Counted from the first letter of the stretch, positions 23,855-34,870 are shown. The stretch is DNA of 64,000 bases from Leptodactylus fallax (GCA_947044405.1 CAMRHE010000011.1:3960501-4024500); one strand, 5' to 3'. The notes: generated from the sequence alone by a model not told the origin. Numbers and translations: made by a program.

Positions 23855-25460
23855 CAGTGGGGAAAAAAAGTATTTAGTCAGCCACCAATTGTGCAAGTTC
23901 TCCCACTTAAAAAGATGAGGCCGGCCTGTAATTGACATCATAGGTAGACCTCAACTATAAGAGACAAACTGAGAAAACAAATCCAGAAAATCACATTGTC
24001 TGATTTTTTAAGAATTTATTTGCAAATTATGGTGGAAAGTAAGTATTTGGTCACCTACAAACAAGCAAGATTTCTGTCTCTCACAGACCTGTAACTTCTT
24101 CTTTAAGAGGCTCCTCTATCCTCCACTCATTACCTGTAGTAATGGCTCCTGTTTGACATTGTTATCAGTATAAAAGACACCTGTCCACAACCTCAAACAG
24201 TCACACTCCAAACTCCACTATGGTGAAGACCAAAGAGCTGTGGAAGGACACCAGAAACAAAATTGTAGACATGCACCAGGCTGGGAAGACTGAATCTGCA
24301 ATAGGTAAGCAGCTTGGTGTGAAGAAATCATCTGTGGGAGCAAAAATTAGAAAATGGAAGACATACAAGACCACTGATAATCTCCCTCCATCAGGGGCTC
24401 CACGCAAGATCTCACCCCGTGGGGTCAAAATGATCACAAGAACGGTGAGCAAAAATCCTAGAACCACACAGGGGGACCTAGTGAATGACCTGCAGAAAGC
24501 TGGGACTAACGTAACAAAGGCTACCGTCAGTAACACATTATGCCGCCAGGGACTCAGATCCTGCAGTGCCAGACGTGTCCCCCTGCTTAAGCCAGTACAT
24601 ATCCGGGCCAGGCTGGAGTTTGCTAGAGAGCATTTGGATGTTCCAGAAGAGTATTGGGAGAATGTCATATGGTCAGATGAAACCAAAGTAGAACTGTTTG
24701 GTAGAAACACAACTCGCTGTGTTTGGAGGAGAGTGAATGCTGAGTTGCATCCAAAGAACACCATACCTACTGTGAAGCATGGGGGGGGGGGGACAACATC
24801 ATGCTTTGGGGCTGTTTCTCTGCAAAGGGATCAGGACAACTGATCTGTGTACATGAAAGAATGAATGGGGCCATGTATCGTGAGATTTTGAGTGCAAACC
24901 TCCTTCCATCAGCAAGGGCATTGAAGATGAAACGTGGCTGGGTCTTTCAGCATGACAATGATCCCAAGCACACCGCCAGGGCAACGAAGGAGCGGCTTCG
25001 TAAGAAACATTTCAAGGTCCTGGAGTGGCCTAGCCAGTCTCCAGATCTCAACCCCTTAGAAAACTTTTGGAGGGAGTTGAAAATCCATGTTGCCCAGAGA
25101 CAGCCCCAAAACATCCCTGCTCTAGAGGAAATCTGCATGGAGGAACGGGCCAACATGCCAGCAACAGTGTGTGCCAACCTTGTGAAGACTTACAGAAAAC
25201 GTTTGACCTCTGTCATTGCCAACAAAGGATATAACAAAGTATTGAGATGAACTTTTGTTATTAACCAAATACTTATTTTCCACCATAATTTGCAAATAAA
25301 TTCTTAAAAAATCAGACAATGTGATTTTCTGGATTTGTTTTCTCATTTTGTCTCTCATAGTTGAGGTCTACCTATGATGTCAATTACAGGCCGGCCTCAT
25401 CTTTTTAAGTGGGAGAACTTGCACAATTGGTGGCTGACTAAATATTTTTTTCCCCCACTG
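23855..25460 (+). mobile_element. Tc1-like transposon, full length (1606 bp)
   Basis: TIRs begin CAGTGGGGAAAAAAAGTATT and end in the inverse CCCCCACTG, with TA at 23853-23854 and 25461-25462. The TIRs extend beyond 200 bp (CAATTGTGCAAGTTCTCCCA at the left is matched near 25410-25430). One nearly complete transposase gene lies inside in + orientation. The high TIR identity suggests a fairly recent insertion. Confidence 0.93.
24220..25250 (+). pseudogene. Tc1 transposase with one visible frameshift
   Basis: It starts [20 protein letters not shown], with paired helix-turn-helix regions (to about residue 110), then catalytic motifs [11 protein letters not shown] (first D), [11 protein letters not shown] (second D) and [11 protein letters not shown] (E), giving a complete DD-E set. 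The only lesion I see is a G-run of 12 at about 24781-24792, where KHGGG shifts frame; the second part continues from about 24801 as [12 protein letters not shown] to [15 protein letters not shown] and a TGA at 25248-25250. Length and order match family members of about 340 residues. Likely inactive unless the G-run is a sequencing error. Confidence 0.9.
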
Positions 25461-25879
25461 TATACCTAGAGACACTATAGCTCGTATACATTTCTACCAT
25501 ATTAAAGACCGTCTCATGCTAGTATCCAGAAAAGGTCCATCTTTGCAGGAGCCGTTTGCTAATGTCAAGCTCTTTATAGATCTTTCCCAGGCTACTATAG
25601 CCTCTAGAAGGAAGCTTGCTTTGATCACTGCCGTCCTTTGGCAGCACAACGTACTCTATAAATGGAGCTTTCTGACCAAGATCATCCTCAGTGTGAATGG
25701 AGTGACCCACACTTTTAGCTCTTATGCCACAGGGATGGCCCTTCTTCGTCAAATGAACCTTCCACCCCCAGCCCCCGACGAAAAGAAGACATCAAGTCCT
25801 AACAGATTTATCCTTGGAAACACTCTAACATTACAATCTTCCTGCTGCCAGTATATGTTATTAATTCTTGAATGTATTT

Positions 25880-27345
25880 ATGGGTATCAAAATTTTGTCA
25901 CTTAATGCGATGGGCCTCAACAGTCCCTTTAAACGTTCACTGTTGTGGAAGGAGGCTCTGAGATCTGCGGTGGATGTAATTTGCATACAGGAAACGCATT
26001 TCTGTGACCCTCGTCTTCCCCGAGGTTCTCTCATAAATTATTCCCTTATATTTACTGCTCAAATGCTACTAAGAAGGCTGCGGGTGTCCTCATAGCAGTT
26101 AAAAATACAGTGTCCTTTCAGTTGATTCATGTCCTTACAGATCCTAAGGGCCGCTATGTTGCTCTTATATGCTTGATTGATAACTGTCCCTTTACTATCT
26201 TGAATTTGTACTGTCCTAACTCATCTCAAATATCCTTTTTAAACGTGGTTATGAGGAAGGCTAGGAAGCATACGCAGGGCCAGGGTATCTTGTGCGGTGA
26301 TTTCAATATCGTGCACAATCCTTCTGCCGATTCTACCTATCGTGGCAAGCATACGTCCCAGCAACTAGGACCCTGGCTCCGGCAAGAGGAGCTTCATGAT
26401 GTTTGGAGATGATTTCATGCTTCCTAGCGTGATTTTACATATTATTTTGCCAGATACCACTCTTATTCTAGAATAGACATGTTTTTGGTCCAAACTGACA
26501 TGCTCCTTAGAGTACAATGCTGTGAGATAGGTAATATTACGTGGTCCGACCATGCACCTATTACTCTCACCATCTTTCACTATTAATTCCCCTTCGGTAG
26601 ATGATAAGTTTTGTCTTTGGAACTCACATAAGGCCTTCGTCAGGGGCTTATTGATACAGCAAACCTTGCACTTTAAGTGCAAGAGATCACAAAAGATGGA
26701 GGAACTACTTACTTACATTACAACTTTGGAATGACAACATAAGACTGCCCCTAATCCCACCCTATTTGCTGATCTGCGGAAAGCTAGATATGACTTGAGT
26801 GCCCACCTACTGGTGGATTTTGAAAAACACTCCAGACGGTTGAAGGCCTCTTACTATAGGTCATTTAACAAAGCAAGCAAATTGATGGCACAATGAGTTA
26901 AGGCTGCTAGAATTAAATCCAAAATCCAGTTTCTTTTTTCCAAATCATCCAATGCAAAAATTCTCCATCCACAGTATATTGCTGACGAATTTAGTAAATA
27001 TAATCAGGACTTGTACAATCTGAGAGAAGACCCGGACACTGCGCAGCCCTCTGGTTCAGATATTAATCAGTACCTAAATTCCTTGCAACTTCCTTCTGTT
27101 ATCTTGTCAGGAAGTGGCTAGGGCGATAGCGAGCTTGAAACTTAATGAATCCCCTGGCCCAGACGGGTTTTCTGCGGAATACTACAAACTGTGTTTAAAT
27201 CACATATCCTTACCCATCTTACAGAGGTTTTTAACCTAGCTATGTCGACAGGTAGATTTCTCCTGGATATGTTGTCTGCTACAATTGTGACGCTACCCAA
27301 ACCGGGCAAAGATTCCTCGATTTACTCCTACCTTACTCCTTACTC
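25880..27345 (+). pseudogene. LINE ORF2 remnant: AP endonuclease and start of RT
   Basis: The ATG at 25880 overlaps the end of ORF1 by 26 bases. Pieces show endonuclease motifs in order: SLNAMGLNSPFKR, CIQETHF near 25980-26000, ILCGDFNIV near 26288-26313, YSRIDMF near 26460-26480 and WSDHAPI near 26540-26560. The RT region begins with LNESPGPDGFSAEYYK near 27140-27190 and VTLPKPGKDSS near 27288-27320. Several frameshifts and stops break it, and it ends abruptly before the catalytic YADD. Confidence 0.82.
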
Positions 27346-27780
27346 ACCGCTTGTTTAGTACGACCCAATCTGCGTAGTACTGAAGTATCTGCACCTGTGC
27401 ACAGGCTCACACTTCAGCACCTTGCCATGGCCTCGGCTACAAAGTAGATCTGTTTGATAAAGGCTCCTAGTGACAGAGCCCTTTGGTTCCTTACTATAAA
27501 ACTCTCCAGGGGAGATCGGTTCAATACCTAATAATGCCTCATACATATAGATTGGACCTTGTTTATATACAGCAAAATTTACTCCACATACTCTTATGTA
27601 TAAATAAATGGTTAATAACATGTACCCCAGTTTATTATAAATTCACACAGGAATAACCATTTTTTTAGCCCCACGTACAGGGAGGATATCAGAGTTCCAC
27701 ATATTATTTTAAATAGCTGATGGAATAGCCAGTGTAGCCAAATGTAAAACTACCAAATAAATAATTACACATTAACTTGA
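27346..27780. other. Sequence without recognised feature
   Basis: Follows the LINE break. AT-rich towards the right; no coding or repeat signal identified. Confidence 0.4.
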
Positions 27781-28009
27781 TGTAGACATTTTTTATTTGT
27801 GTTTTCGTTTTTTACTCCCTACATTCCAAAAGCCATAACTTCCTCATTTTTCTGTTTACATAGTCATATGAGGGCTGGATTTTTGCGTGAGAAGTTGTAC
27901 TTCAAAATGGTACCTTTTATTATTTTGTACAATGTACCGGGAAGCATGAAAAAAATTCAGAATGAGGTGGAATTGAGGAAAAAAAACACAGTACTTCCAT
28001 TTTCTTATG

Positions 28010-28043
<34 letters not shown>

Positions 28044-28546
28044 GCTTCCACTCTGCAGTAAAAATTCTATGTTAGCTTTATTATACGATTACGGTGATAC
28101 CAAATTTATATAGTTTTTTATGTTTTAATAACTTTACAAAAATTCTAAATTTTGAAGAAAAAACAATTCTTTGAATCACCATATTCTGACACCTGTAACT
28201 TTTTCATATTTCAGCGTACGGAGCTGTGTAAGGTGTCTTTTTTTGCTGGACAATTTGTAGTTTTTATTGATACCTCGTTGGGGAATGTATGCTGTTTTGA
28301 TCACTTTTTACTACTTTTTTTAGGGAGCTAATTTATATATTTTAATAGTTTGGGCATTTTTGGACTTGGGGATGCCTAATGTGTTTATGTTTACTTTTAT
28401 TTATTTATATTTATATGTGATCTAGGGAAAGGGGGTGATTTAAACTTCTAGGTTGTTTTTTAATTTTTTTTATATTTTTTGAAACTTTTTTTTTTTTTTT
28501 TTTTTTTAGAGGGGCTTGAACATGTGATCTTTAAATCACCTGTGCC

Positions 28547-28582
28547 ATAGACTGCAATACTACTGTATTGCAGTCTATGGCA
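28547..28582. repeat. Perfect 16-bp-arm hairpin
   Basis: CCATAGACTGCAATAC, loop TACT, GTATTGCAGTCTATGG. A copy with one mismatch lies near 39486. Confidence 0.85.
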
Positions 28583-28756
28583 GATTTACTATGTAACTAT
28601 TGAAGTCTGCTGCAGACACGCTTCAGTAGTTACAATACAATGTCAGGGCTGGGAGCCTTCAGAAGGCTCCCGGCTGCCATGGTAACGGGACGCCTCCTGT
28701 GATCGCACCATGGGGGAGGGGGCGCCCCGTTACCAAACATCAAATAGAAAGTGAAA

Positions 28757-28804
28757 GAAACCACTCAGATGCCGTGGTCACATTTGACCACGGCATCTGA
28801 GTGG
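28757..28804. repeat. Perfect 22-bp-arm hairpin
   Basis: Arms of 22 bases (AACCACTCAGATGCCGTGG at the left) match exactly in inverse around a 4-base CATT loop. Confidence 0.88.
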
Positions 28805-29469
28805 TTAAATGCCCGTGATCAGAGTCTCTTATCATGGGCAATGCTGCCGGGTCCCTGCTGTATGAAACAGCACAGATGTGGCAGCTAGTGCGACCGCCAT
28901 ATATGTGTCTACTTTTGCGCCAAAAATGGTGCATGGCAATTACAACATATTTATGAACAGCGCGCACCAGAAAGAACAGAAAAATACGACAGGCACGACA
29001 CTATTGAAAAATGTGCGCCAGAATGGGGGTGGTAAAAAATTTTTTTTATTCTTTTGTTATATATAAATTCTTTACTTTTTTAGCTCATTTGTTCCCTTAT
29101 AAAACCCAATTCCAATGAAGTTGGGACGTTGTGTAAAACATAAATAAAACCAGAATACGATGATTTACAAATCCTTTTCAACCTATATTCAATTGAATAC
29201 ACTACAAAGACAAGATATTTAATGTTCAAATGGATAAACTTTATTGTTTTTTGCAAATATTCACTCATTTTGAATTTGATGCCTGCAATACATTTCAAAA
29301 AGGCTGTGACAGGGGCAACAAAAGACTGGAAAAGTTTAGGAATGCTCAAAAAACATTTGTTTGAAACATTCCAGAGGTGAACAGGTTAACTGGAAACAGG
29401 TGAGTGTTATGATTGGGTATAAAGGGAACATCCCTGAAAGGCTCAGTCGTTCACAAGCAAGGATGGGGA

Positions 29470-30391
29470 AGGTTCACCACTTTGTGAACAAATGCGTGAG
29501 CAAATAGTCCAACAGTTTAAGAACAACAATTGCAAGGAATTTAGGGATTTCATTATCTACAGTCCATAATATCATCAAAAGATTCAGAGAATCTGGACAA
29601 ATCTCTGCAAGTAAGCGGCAAGGCCGAAAACCAACATTGAATGCCCATGACCTTCGATCCCTCAGACGGCAATGCATTAAAAACCGACATCATTCTGTAA
29701 CGGATACTACCACATGGGCTCAGGAACACTTCAGAAAACCATTGTCAGTGAACACAATTGATCGCTACATGTACAAGTGCAAGTTAAAACTCAACCATGC
29801 AAAGAGAAAGCCATATATCAACAACACCCACGACGCAAAGTGGAAAAGTGTCCTGTGGTCTGACCAGTCCACATTTCAAATTGTTTTTGGAAATCATGGA
29901 GTGTCCGGATTGTTATCAGCGCAAAGTTCAAAAGCCAGCATCTCTGATGGTATGGAGGTGTGTTAGTGCCCATGGCATGAGTAACTTGTACACCTGTGAA
30001 GGCACCATTAATGCTGAAAGGTACATACAGGTTTTGGAGCAACATATGCTGCCATCCAAGTGATGTCTTTTTCAGGGACTCCCTGCTTATTTCAGCAAGA
30101 CAATGCCAAGCCACATTCTGCACGTGTTACAACAGCGTGGCTTCGTAGTAAAAGAGTGCAGGTACTAGACTGGCCTGCCTGCAGTCCAGACCTGTCTCCA
30201 TTGAAAATGTGTGGCGCATTATGAAGTGTAAAATACGACAATGGAAACCCCGGACTGTTGAGCAAATGAAGTTGTACATCAAACAAGAATGGGAAAGAAT
30301 TCCACCTACAAAGCTTCAACAATTCGTGTCGTCAGTTCCCAAAAGCTTATCGAGTGTTGTTAAAAGGAAAGGTAATGTAACACAGTGGTAA
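29470..30391 (+). pseudogene. Outer Tc1 transposase, multiply broken
   Basis: Fragments read LRSLRRQCIKNRHHSV, WKSVLWSDQSTFQIVFGNHG (first D), LMVWRCVSAHGMSN, TCEGTINAERYIQVLEQHML, a damaged FSKTMPSH where QQDNAKPH is expected, and KLQQFVSSVPKSLSSVVKRK near the end at 30310-30390. At least three frame changes and stops are seen. The second catalytic D region and the P-E region are damaged. Not functional. Confidence 0.85.
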
Positions 30392-30543
30392 ACATGACCC
30401 GGCCCAGTCTTTTGTTGCCCCTGTCCCAGCTTTTTTGGAACTTGTTTCATATTCAAAATGAGTGAATATTTGCAAAAAACAAATAAAGTTTATCCATTTG
30501 AACACTAAATATCTTGTTTTTGTATGGTATTCAATTGAATATA

Positions 30544-32057
30544 CAGTACAGACCAAAAGTTTGGACACACCTTCTCATTCCAAGAGTTTTCTGTATTTTC
30601 ATGACTATAAAAATTGTAGATTCACACTGAAGGCATCAAAACTATGAATTAACACATGTGGAATTATATACTTAACAAAAAAGTGTGAAATAACTGAAAA
30701 TATGTCTTATATTCTAGGTTCTTCAAAGTAGCCACCTTTTGCTTAGATTACTGCTTTGCACACTCTTGGCATTCTCTTGATGAGCTTCAAGAGGTAGTCA
30801 CCTGAAATGGTTTTCACTTCACAGGTGTGCCCTGTCAGGTTTAATAAGTGGGATTTCTTGCCTTATAAATGGGGTTGGGACCATCAGTTGTGTTGTTCAG
30901 AAGTCAAGTGGATACACAGCTGATAATCCTACTGAATGGAGTGTTAGAATTTGTATTATGGCAAGAAAAAAAGCAGCTAAGTAAAGAAAAGCAAGTGGCC
31001 ATCATTACTTTAAGAAATGAAGGTCAGTCAGTCCGAAAAATTGGGAAAACTTTGAAAGTGTCCCCAAGTTCAGTGGCCAAAACCATCAAGTGCTACATAG
31101 AAACTGGCTCACATGAGGACCGCCCCAGGAAAGGAAGACCAAGAGTCACCTCTGCTGCGGAGGATAAGTTCATCCGAGTCACCAGCCTCAGAAATCGCAG
31201 GTTAACAGCAGCTCAGATTAGAGACCAGGTCAATGCCACACAGAGTTCTAGCAGCAGACACATCTCTACAACAACTGTTAAGAGGAGACTGTGTGCAGCA
31301 GGCCTTCATGGTAAAATAGCTTCTAGGAAACCACTGCTAAGGACAGGCAACAAGCAGAAGAGACTTGTTTGGGCTAAAGAACACAAGGAATGGACATTAG
31401 ACCTGTGGAAATCTGTGCTTTGGTCTGATGAGTCCAAATTTGAGATCTTTGGTTCCAACCACTGTGTCTTTGTGCGACGCAGAAAAGGTGAACGAATGGA
31501 CTCTACATGCCTGGTTCCCACTGTGAAGCATGGAGGAGGAGGTGTGATGGTGTGGGGGTGCTTTGCTGGTGACACTGTTAGGGATTTATTCAAAATTGAA
31601 GGAATACTGAACCAGCATGGTTACCACAGCATCTTGCAGCGGCATGCTATTTCATCCGGTTTGCGTTTAGTTGGACCATCAGACCTGAACCCAATCGAGA
31701 TGGTTTGGGGTGAGCTGGACCGCAGAGTGAAGGCAAAAGGGCCAACAAGTGCTAAGCATCTCTGGGAACTCCTTCAAGACTGTTGGAAGACCATTTCAGG
31801 TGACTACCTCTTGAAGCTCATCAAGAGAATACCAAGAGTGTGCAAAGCAGTAATCAAAGCAAAAGGTGGCTACTTTGAAGAACCTAGAATATAAGACATA
31901 TTTTCAGTTGTTTCACACTTTTTTGTTAAGTATATAATTCCACATGTGTTAATTCATAGTTTTGATGCCTTCAGTGTGAATGTACAATTTTTATAGTCAT
32001 GAAAATACAGAAAACTCTTGGAATGAGAAGGTGTGTCCAAACTTTTGGTCTGTACTG
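30544..32057 (+). mobile_element. Tc1-like transposon (inner), 1514 bp
   Basis: Ends CAGTACAGACCAAAAGTTTG at both sides in inverse orientation, TA at 30542-30543 and 32058-32059. The TIRs run about 200 bp (AGGTTCTTCAAAGTAGCCAC near 30716 pairs with GTGGCTACTTTGAAGAACCT near 31867). It landed in the right TIR of the outer element. Confidence 0.95.
30958..31894 (+). pseudogene. Inner Tc1 transposase with in-frame catalytic deletion
   Basis: The family start codon is the ATG at 30958 (MARKK-type start), but the A-run at 30966-30972 shifts the frame; the open frame from 30869 only seems to start earlier. The frame then runs uninterrupted to TAA at 31892-31894: helix-turn-helix region LSKEKQVAIITLRNEGQSVR and RPRKGRPRVTS, then WSDESKFEIFG (first D) and KHGGGGVMVWGCFAG. 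After HAISSGLRLVGPS it jumps straight to DLNPIEMVWGEL (E). Family members have about 35-40 residues here including QQDNDPKH, so the second catalytic D is deleted in frame. Cannot catalyse transposition. Confidence 0.9.
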
Positions 32058-32144
32058 TAGGTTGAAAAGGATTTGCAAATCATTGTATTCTGTTTTTATT
32101 TATGTTTTACACAACGTCCCAACTTCATTGGAATTGGGGTTGTA

Positions 32145-32970
32145 CAATATATTGCAATGCTTAATATCGTAGGCACAAATGTATGTTTCTGCTCCTATTA
32201 CAGACCCTTAATGTCACTAATATTGCTTTGAGAGGCATTGTGGATCTCATAGACTTTCTTTAGGCTAATGCCCCTGTGATGATTCCGCTTAAATATGGCT
32301 ATAACTCAAAATGTATTTTGATCTCTGGGTAGCGTATCTCTCTCTTAATTCCATTTATTCATAATGTGCGCAGCCCTAATCCTAGTTGTATGTTATCAAT
32401 AGTGGCAACACTGTAACAATAGGGCTTTGTATCCATCCCAGAATAGCTCCATTGAATTCTTACATAGGCCTGGGTGATCAAATAAACATGCATTGTTCAG
32501 CCTGGGCTGTTGATCAGACATGGTTGATAACATTGTATCATTTCACTTGGTCTCAGCTCTTTACAAAGAATCTGGACTTGAGTGCATTAATCAATCAGAC
32601 TTGCCGTCGCCGGTGACCTCATTCTGGGTGGTGTAATCAAGGGTATAAAAGATGAGGTAAGAGGTCAGTGGGAGGAGATTGTGCTGAGGAGGTCAGTGGG
32701 AGGAGATTTTTTTACACCTCTGGCTGATACCTCCAAATAGCACTGCCACTGTCTCCCTCATTTTCCATTTATTGTACTGCTGATGCTGCCTGTTTACTCC
32801 TAAACAGCCAGACATAATCTCTTGTGGCCCTGTCCATCACATTATTCTGTGCCATATCACCATTCATGTTGCCACTGCTACCCCCACTACCACCTCTCAG
32901 CTGGACATGTCCTGCGGCCTGGTCTATCATGTCAATCCATGCCACACTGCCTCTCATGTTGCCACAGCTA
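32145..32970. other. Sequence without gene; weak tandem units at the right
   Basis: 32860-32970 and 33620-33690 show a diverged tandem unit (CATGTTGCCAC, CCTGCGGCCTGGTC, CATGCCACACTG) that was split by the MITE at 32971-33619. The rest is unassigned. Confidence 0.45.
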
Positions 32971-33619
32971 CCGTGTTTCTCCGAAAATAAGACAGGGTCT
33001 TATATTATTTTTTTCTCTGAAAAAAGGGCTAGGGCTTATTTTTTTATTTTCGGGGTAGGTCTTAATTTTTTCCATGAACAACAATCACACATTTGATCGC
33101 TTTTTATTCTAGTGAAAGTGGGAGGGGGCTTGAACTTTTATTTATTTTATTATTTTGTGTTTTCTATATTTTTTAACTTTAAATTTTTTTTTTTTTTTTT
33201 TTTTTACTATTAACTCCTCCAAGGGGGGCTTGAACCTGCAATCATCCCATAGACTGCAATACGACGTACGTCACAGTCTGGCACACTCAACAATGCCTGT
33301 TGTGCTACTTTGGTGGGAAGGGGGGGGGGGGTCGTGCGCAACAATGCCCGCGATCAAGGTAGACACTGATCGCGGGCATTAACTCCAGGTCTCCGCGGAG
33401 ACCCAGTAAGGCAGCTATGGTAGCCGCTCTGCAGCAGAGCGAACGCCATCTTTAAGGACCCGGCATCCGCTGTAATCACACGGCAGATGTCGGGAAGGGG
33501 TTAAATTAGCTAGGGCTTATTTTTGGAGTTGGGCTTATATTTCAAGCCTACTCCAAAAAACCTGGAAAATGTAGCTAGGGCTTATTTTTGTGGTAGGTCT
33601 TATTTTTGGAGAAACACAG
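32971..33619. mobile_element. TA-flanked MITE with GTGTTTCTCC ends
   Basis: Left CCGTGTTTCTCCGAAAATAA and right (reverse complement) CTGTGTTTCTCCAAAAATAA; TA at 32969-32970 and 33620-33621. Many GGGCTTATTTTT-like subrepeats lie near the ends. A TA duplication points to the Tc1/mariner supergroup. The interior (33180-33490) is related to the repeat at 27781-29060. Confidence 0.78.
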
Positions 33620-33621
33620 TA

Positions 33622-34124
33622 CCACCACTTGCCAGACATATCCTGTGGCCTGGTCCATCGCACTCCACTATACCACACTGTTGGTGCCACGGTTTTGGCA
33701 TAATTAAAAAAACAAAATCATTTTGATTTTACATCTGCTCCCATAATTTTTGGTTGCTTTTTTGTTAAGCCAATTCGACATCACTTTTCAACTATGCTCA
33801 CAGCCACAATTTTATCTCCAAGATAACAAGACTGTAGTATTAACAAGTCATCAAAACGGGCTTATTTTTCTATAAAAACATTGCAAGCAAGCACCTTCCT
33901 TCAAAAAAAGATGATTTTTGAAGCACTTTAAATATTAAAGTGCATGAAAAGCGAGTATCAGCACAGTGTATTGTTAAACTCTGAGTTTGTATCCATTCCT
34001 TACCATCCATTTTCCCTTAGACATACATGTCACTTTCATTATGACATAACTTTGTCTGTGTTTGCCTTAGAGAGCTAGAAATTGGATAGATAGGTTACTA
34101 AGATCCCTGAGAGTGTTATGCATT
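33622..34124. other. Unassigned sequence
   Basis: Right remnant of the diverged tandem unit, then AT-rich text with no recognised feature. Confidence 0.4.
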
Positions 34125-34220
34125 ATATTATTATATTGTTCGACCTGGAACAAATCCAACCCGAGCCAACCGAACCCAAATCCAAAATCAAACAAATCTT
34201 GAGAGGTTCGCTCATTTCTA
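34125..34220 (-). repeat. Right-end fragment of a hAT element
   Basis: It ends AGGTTCGCTCATTTCTA, matching, with changes, the right end of the large hAT element (ATTCGCTCATCTCTA at 62751). No left end nearby; a solo terminus. Confidence 0.55.
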
Positions 34221-34234
34221 ATCATGGAAGCTTA

Positions 34235-34870
34235 CTTACTTACATGACAGATGAAATTATTCTGATGGCTTCCGGGCCTGTCATAGTAATGTGTGTATTG
34301 AGAGGCTTGCAGTCTATGGTACAAGTGATCTATGGATCGCAGGTTAATGCCCCCTAGGGGAACTGAAAAAAAAAAAAAAAAATGTTTTACAAAATATAAA
34401 AAAATATAAACGCTCAAATCATCAAATCACTACGCTTTCCCTAGATTCCAAAGAAAATAAACATAAATAAAATTAAGCATCCAATCATATAAAAATATTT
34501 TTTCCATGCGCTTTAGCGGGAAAATAAATCAAAGTAACTGAACTGCCACTTTTTTTCACCATTTTGGCTGCCAAAAATTTTTTTATTAAAATGTCATCAA
34601 AACGTCAGACATTTCCCAATGGTATAAAAAAAAAAGTACGTCTAGCCCATCAATAATGGGACGCCTTACACAGCCTCGTATACAGAAATATAGAAACTAT
34701 GTCAGAATAAGGTGACTTCAAGAAAAATTTTCTTTTTTTTTTAAGTTTTGGATTTTTGTTAAGGTGTTATAACAAAAGCTATATAAATGTGGTATCATTA
34801 TAATCATAAGAATCCACAGAATATAGGTAACAAAACAACATATGGAAACAAAACAACATAGATGTACAAA
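34235..34870 (-). repeat. Dispersed anuran repeat, inverted copy
   Basis: Reverse complement shares GGCATTAACCTGCGATCC-like text, CATAGACTGCAAGCC and T-run blocks with 27781-29060 and 38885-39904. Confidence 0.5.

Larger units (their letters stand above)
23077..25905 (+). pseudogene. LINE ORF1 (RNA-binding chaperone-like), split by Tc1
   Basis: The first part (23077-23852) encodes about 258 residues: a Pro/Ser-rich N terminus, a predicted coiled coil (from about residue 140, around LDDRLNHVEQKMGEF and LEEELAAVKLKLAEMEDR), and then an RRM-like start NVKFRGIPKSV with AHRLPKPKG. After the Tc1 the frame continues from 25463 through RKGPSLQEPFANVKLFIDLS to a TAA at 25903-25905. Ignoring the Tc1 and one TA copy, no stop or frameshift is visible, so ORF1 looked intact when the Tc1 landed. 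ORF1 proteins of this group bind LINE RNA. Now disrupted. Confidence 0.82.
22925..27345 (+). mobile_element. L1/Tx1-type LINE interrupted by a Tc1
   Basis: It starts near CCTGGGGGCGTGGCTTGTAC, continues with a 5' UTR, ORF1, and an ORF2 with AP-endonuclease and early RT motifs, then stops being recognisable near 27345. A Tc1 (23855-25460) sits in ORF1. The two-ORF layout, APE-type endonuclease and RT motif SPGPDGF place it in the L1/Tx1 group; I cannot separate the two without a tree. Confidence 0.82.
27781..29060 (+). repeat. Dispersed anuran repeat with hairpins, copy A
   Basis: It shares ordered blocks with 38885-39904 (for example TACCAAATTTATATA, then TGATGTTTTGATCAC-like text, then a T-run, then CCATAGACTGCAATACTACT) and with parts of 32971-33619 and, inverted, 34235-34870. 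The end is rich in perfect hairpins. No ORF; class unknown. Confidence 0.65.
29102..32142 (+). mobile_element. Tc1-like transposon (outer) split by a second Tc1
   Basis: Left end AAACCCAATTCCAATGAAGT and right end (reverse complement) CAACCCCAATTCCAATGAAG, flanked by TA (29100-29101 and 32143-32144). TIRs are about 190 bp (inner parts ATATTTGCAAAAAACAAATA near 30466 pair with 29250-29270). The inner element at 30544-32057 breaks the right TIR; removing it with one TA restores the inverse match. Confidence 0.92.

Noticed and set aside
24201..24764. - strand ORF of 187 codons
   Set aside because: Shadow of the Tc1 transposase; composition has no domain signal.
30869..30957. N-terminal extension of the inner Tc1 transposase
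   Set aside because: Family members start at the MARKK-type ATG (30958); the upstream open frame is an accident of an extra A in the A-run.
32145..32430. Continuation of the LINE RT domain after the nested Tc1 pair
   Set aside because: A short RGIVDLIDFL-like peptide hints at it, but neighbouring frames give no RT motif and the text between 27345 and 29100 is not explained by an insertion.
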